A DNA stretch of 64,000 nt from the NCBI GenBank assembly GCA_946617655.1, contig CAMOKL010000002.1, forward strand, positions 1-64,000, given 5' to 3'. Origin of the DNA: Anaeroplasma sp902783745. Its GTDB lineage: Bacteria; Bacillota_I; Bacilli_A; Acholeplasmatales; Anaeroplasmataceae. Positions 61,681-64,000 of the stretch are shown in pieces; position 1 is the stretch's first letter; each line of letters begins with the position of its first letter. A model generated the notes under the pieces. It was not told the DNA's origin and did not search any database. It saw only the letters and a program-made list of their open reading frames with translations. A program made the translations under genes and the position numbers.

Positions 61681-62955
61681 TTAATCCTCCATATACTTAT
61701 CTGGGTTAGTAATATAACCAGTTAATGCACTTGCAGCAGCTGTTGAAGGTGATGCAAGGTATACTTCTGAGTCTACATGACCCATACGACCAACGAAGTT
61801 ACGGTTAGTTGTTGATACGCATCTTTCGCCTGCAGCTAAGATACCCATATAACCACCTAAGCATGGTCCACATGTTGGAGTTGAAATTGCACATCCAGCT
61901 TCAACAAAATCCTGAATTAAGCCTTCAGTAATAGCTTGTAAATAAATCTTTTGAGTACCTGGAATAATAATTACTCTAATATCTGGTGAAACCTTCTTAC
62001 CCTTGATAATTGAATGAGCAATTCTTAAATCTTCCATACGACCATTTGTACAAGAACCAATTACAACTTGGTCAATCTTAACCTCATGTTCACCAATTTC
62101 ATCTACTGTACGAGTATTTTCTGGTAAATGAGGGAATGCTACTGTTGGACGAATCTTTGATAAATCAATATCATAAACTTCATCATATTCAGCATCACTA
62201 TCTGCTTCATATACAACAGGAGTCTTTGTTGAATGCTTCTTAATATAGTCTAATGTTAATTCATCTACTGCAAAAATACCATTCTTTGCACCTGCTTCAA
62301 TTGCCATGTTAGCCATTGATAAACGAGAGTCCATACTTAAATTCTTAAGACCAGGTCCTGAGAATTCCATTGACTTATATAAAGCTCCATCTACACCAAT
62401 CATACCAATGATGTGTAAGATTACATCCTTACCAGAAACATCCTTATTAAGCTTACCAGTTAAGTTGAACTTTAATGCAGAAGGTACCTTAAACCAAGCT
62501 TTACCTGTTGCCATACCAGCTGCCATATCTGTAGAACCAACACCTGTAGAGAATGCACCTAATGCACCATATGTACAAGTATGAGAGTCAGCACCGATTA
62601 CAATATCGCCAGCAACAACTAAGCCCTTTTCAGGTAATAAGGCATGTTCAATACCCATTTGTCCTACTTCAAAGAAGTTTACAACTCCCTTTTCACGAGC
62701 AAATTCTCTAATTACCTTACATTGTTCAGCTGACTTAATATCCTTGTTTGGAACAAAGTGGTCAGGAACAATTGAAATCTTAGTTTTATCGAAAACTTCT
62801 TCCTTTCCGATATTTTTAAATACTTTTACAGCAACTGGTGTTGTAATATCATTACCATGAACTAAGTCAAGGTCACAAATGATTAACTGACCAGCTTTTA
62901 CAGAATCAAGACCTGCATGAGCTGCAAGAATTTTCTGTGTCATTGTCATTCCCAT
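61681..62955 (-). CDS. leuC: 3-isopropylmalate dehydratase, large subunit
   Basis: Aconitase-family subunit, 424 residues, matching the shorter LeuC2/homoaconitase-type rather than the roughly 470-residue E. coli form. [4Fe-4S] ligands are in VIGSCTNGRMEDLR and PTCGPCLGGYMG; DSHTCTYGALGAFSTGVGSTD and RNFVGRMGH complete the site. GGAG lies about 11 bases before ATG 62953-62955; an internal Met two codons on is possible. Confidence 0.95.
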   Translation of the reverse strand: MGMTMTQKILAAHAGLDSVKAGQLIICDLDLVHGNDITTPVAVKVFKNIGKEEVFDKTKISIVPDHFVPNKDIKSAEQCKVIREFAREKGVVNFFEVGQMGIEHALLPEKGLVVAGDIVIGADSHTCTYGALGAFSTGVGSTDMAAGMATGKAWFKVPSALKFNLTGKLNKDVSGKDVILHIIGMIGVDGALYKSMEFSGPGLKNLSMDSRLSMANMAIEAGAKNGIFAVDELTLDYIKKHSTKTPVVYEADSDAEYDEVYDIDLSKIRPTVAFPHLPENTRTVDEIGEHEVKIDQVVIGSCTNGRMEDLRIAHSIIKGKKVSPDIRVIIIPGTQKIYLQAITEGLIQDFVEAGCAISTPTCGPCLGGYMGILAAGERCVSTTNRNFVGRMGHVDSEVYLASPSTAAASALTGYITNPDKYMED

Positions 62956-62957
62956 AG

Positions 62958-64000
62958 TTATTTATTCTCCTTATATAATTTATATTCAATCGCATCTGTT
63001 AATGCTTTAAATGATGCTTCTATAATATCTCTTGATACACCAACAGTTGACCAAGTCATTTTTCCATCGCTAAATTCTATAATAACTCTTGTCTTTGCTG
63101 CTGTTGCAGATTCCTTTCCATCAAGTATTCTAACCTTGTAATCTGAAAGATGTACATCGTGTAATACAGGATAGAAAGTACCAATAGCCTTTCTTAACGC
63201 CTTATTTAAGGCATCAACAGGGCCATTACCATTTGCACCAGTTACCTCTTCTTTATCACCAACTGTTACATTGATAATTGCTGATGCAGATAATTTATTA
63301 TCATTAAGAGGTCCTTCACCAATTGTTTTAAAGTTATTAACTGTAAAATATGGTTTAAAATCTCCAAATGCCTTATGTACTATTAGTGCAAATGATGCAT
63401 CTGCACCTTCAAATTGATATCCACCATATTCTAAATCCTTAATAGTCTTAATGATTTCAGTAAGTCTAGGATCATCTTTTGTAATATCTGGATATATCTT
63501 ATTAATTTTAGCAAGGACAGTTGCTTTACCTGCTACCTCACTAATTAAAAATTTTCTTTCGTTGCCTACAGCTTCAGGATTAATGTGTTCGAATGATTTT
63601 GGATTTTTATAAACTCCATCCACATGCATTCCTGCCTTATGAGCAAAAGAATGTGCACCAACAAATGGCATACCTCCATCTAATGAGAAATTAGAAATTT
63701 CAGCAACTTCTCTTGAAATCGCAGTAAGTTCCTTTATATTTCCATCAGGCAAGCACTTATAATTACGCTTAAGCTCAAGGTTAGCAATAATAGTAGATAG
63801 ATTTGCGTTACCACATCTTTCACCATATCCGAGTAAGGTACCTTGAACCTGAACACATCCAGCTTCAATTGCAAGTAATGATAAAGCAACTGCCATACCA
63901 CTATCATTATGTGTATGAATACCAAGTTCTGCATCTACATTTGCTCTAACATCTTCAATAATTGATATTAAATCTGTTGGAAATGTACCGCCGTTAGTAT
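62958..64000 (-). CDS. cimA: (R)-citramalate synthase (partial, continues past the window)
   Basis: About 347 codons of the C-terminal part; the frame is open to the window edge and the start lies outside. HTHNDSGMAVA, QVQGTLLGYGERCGNANLS, FVGAHSFAHKAGMHVDGV and the C-terminal domain ending LTDAIEYKLY follow the CimA pattern. The GYGERCGNANL phrase separates it from LeuA, which has GNGERTGNVD. It condenses pyruvate and acetyl-CoA to citramalate for isoleucine made without threonine dehydratase. It precedes leuC by 2 bp. Confidence 0.9.
   Translation of the reverse strand, partial: TNGGTFPTDLISIIEDVRANVDAELGIHTHNDSGMAVALSLLAIEAGCVQVQGTLLGYGERCGNANLSTIIANLELKRNYKCLPDGNIKELTAISREVAEISNFSLDGGMPFVGAHSFAHKAGMHVDGVYKNPKSFEHINPEAVGNERKFLISEVAGKATVLAKINKIYPDITKDDPRLTEIIKTIKDLEYGGYQFEGADASFALIVHKAFGDFKPYFTVNNFKTIGEGPLNDNKLSASAIINVTVGDKEEVTGANGNGPVDALNKALRKAIGTFYPVLHDVHLSDYKVRILDGKESATAAKTRVIIEFSDGKMTWSTVGVSRDIIEASFKALTDAIEYKLYKENK

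Overview
The window is strongly AT-rich, gene-dense chromosome from a low-GC Gram-positive bacterium (Bacillota). The block rny-ymdB-miaB-ricA (11.5-15.7 kb) has the order known from Bacilli. Strong ribosome-binding sites, TTGACA/TATAAT promoters, hairpin-plus-T terminators and Flg_new/MBG surface repeats also fit. TGA is read as stop at several gene junctions (for example 30019-30021 and 38566-38568), so this is genetic code 11 and not the Mycoplasma code. An uncultured gut member of the Bacilli/Erysipelotrichia-RF39 neighbourhood is my guess; the sequence does not fix the taxon. I see no rRNA, tRNA or CRISPR.

0.1-11.4 kb: one long leftward operon from a near-perfect promoter at 11400-11428. 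In order it encodes an acyl carrier protein, a 795-residue double ketosynthase, FabG, FabZ, a flavoprotein, a second ACP, AccB, AccC, AccD, AccA, an iron-type alcohol dehydrogenase, FabD and biotin ligase. The second half of the double ketosynthase has lost all three catalytic residues, so it is a fused KS-CLF. No FabH and no recognised enoyl reductase are present.

11.5-23.5 kb: RNA metabolism genes (rny, ymdB, miaB, ricA), the biotin transporter BioY, small unknown proteins, a Thr-rich lipoprotein, a flavin-binding protein and a RelA/SpoT-type synthetase. BioY, BirA and AccB together form the biotin theme of the window.

23.6-36.6 kb: a tight three-gene operon of a 1487-aa SNF2-type helicase, a 693-aa protein with a Cys-pair cluster, and a 2133-aa protein with five N-terminal membrane helices and about 16 MBG-type domains. 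I know no described system with this composition.

36.8-41.3 kb: accessory patchwork. It holds acetyltransferases, a GNAT remnant, a MITE-like inverted-repeat element, a truncated phosphatase, an HTH-Nudix fusion and a KilA-N protein. The cassette lies between two 35-bp direct repeats that each encode what looks like the tail of an RlmCD-type methyltransferase.

41.4-56.5 kb: RlmD-like methyltransferase, ABC-F protein, fused chromate-type transporter, leuA, a TrkA_C membrane protein, a candidate small RNA with C-rich loops, a TetR-controlled redox pair, a ZIP transporter, a LolD/FtsX exporter and a flavodoxin-DUF3793 pair with palindromic operators.

56.6-64.0 kb: a leftward branched-chain amino acid operon, cimA (running off the window)-leuC-leuD-leuB-ilvD-ilvB. 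With leuA at 46.2 kb it would supply isoleucine via citramalate, and leucine; ilvC and ilvN are not in the window.
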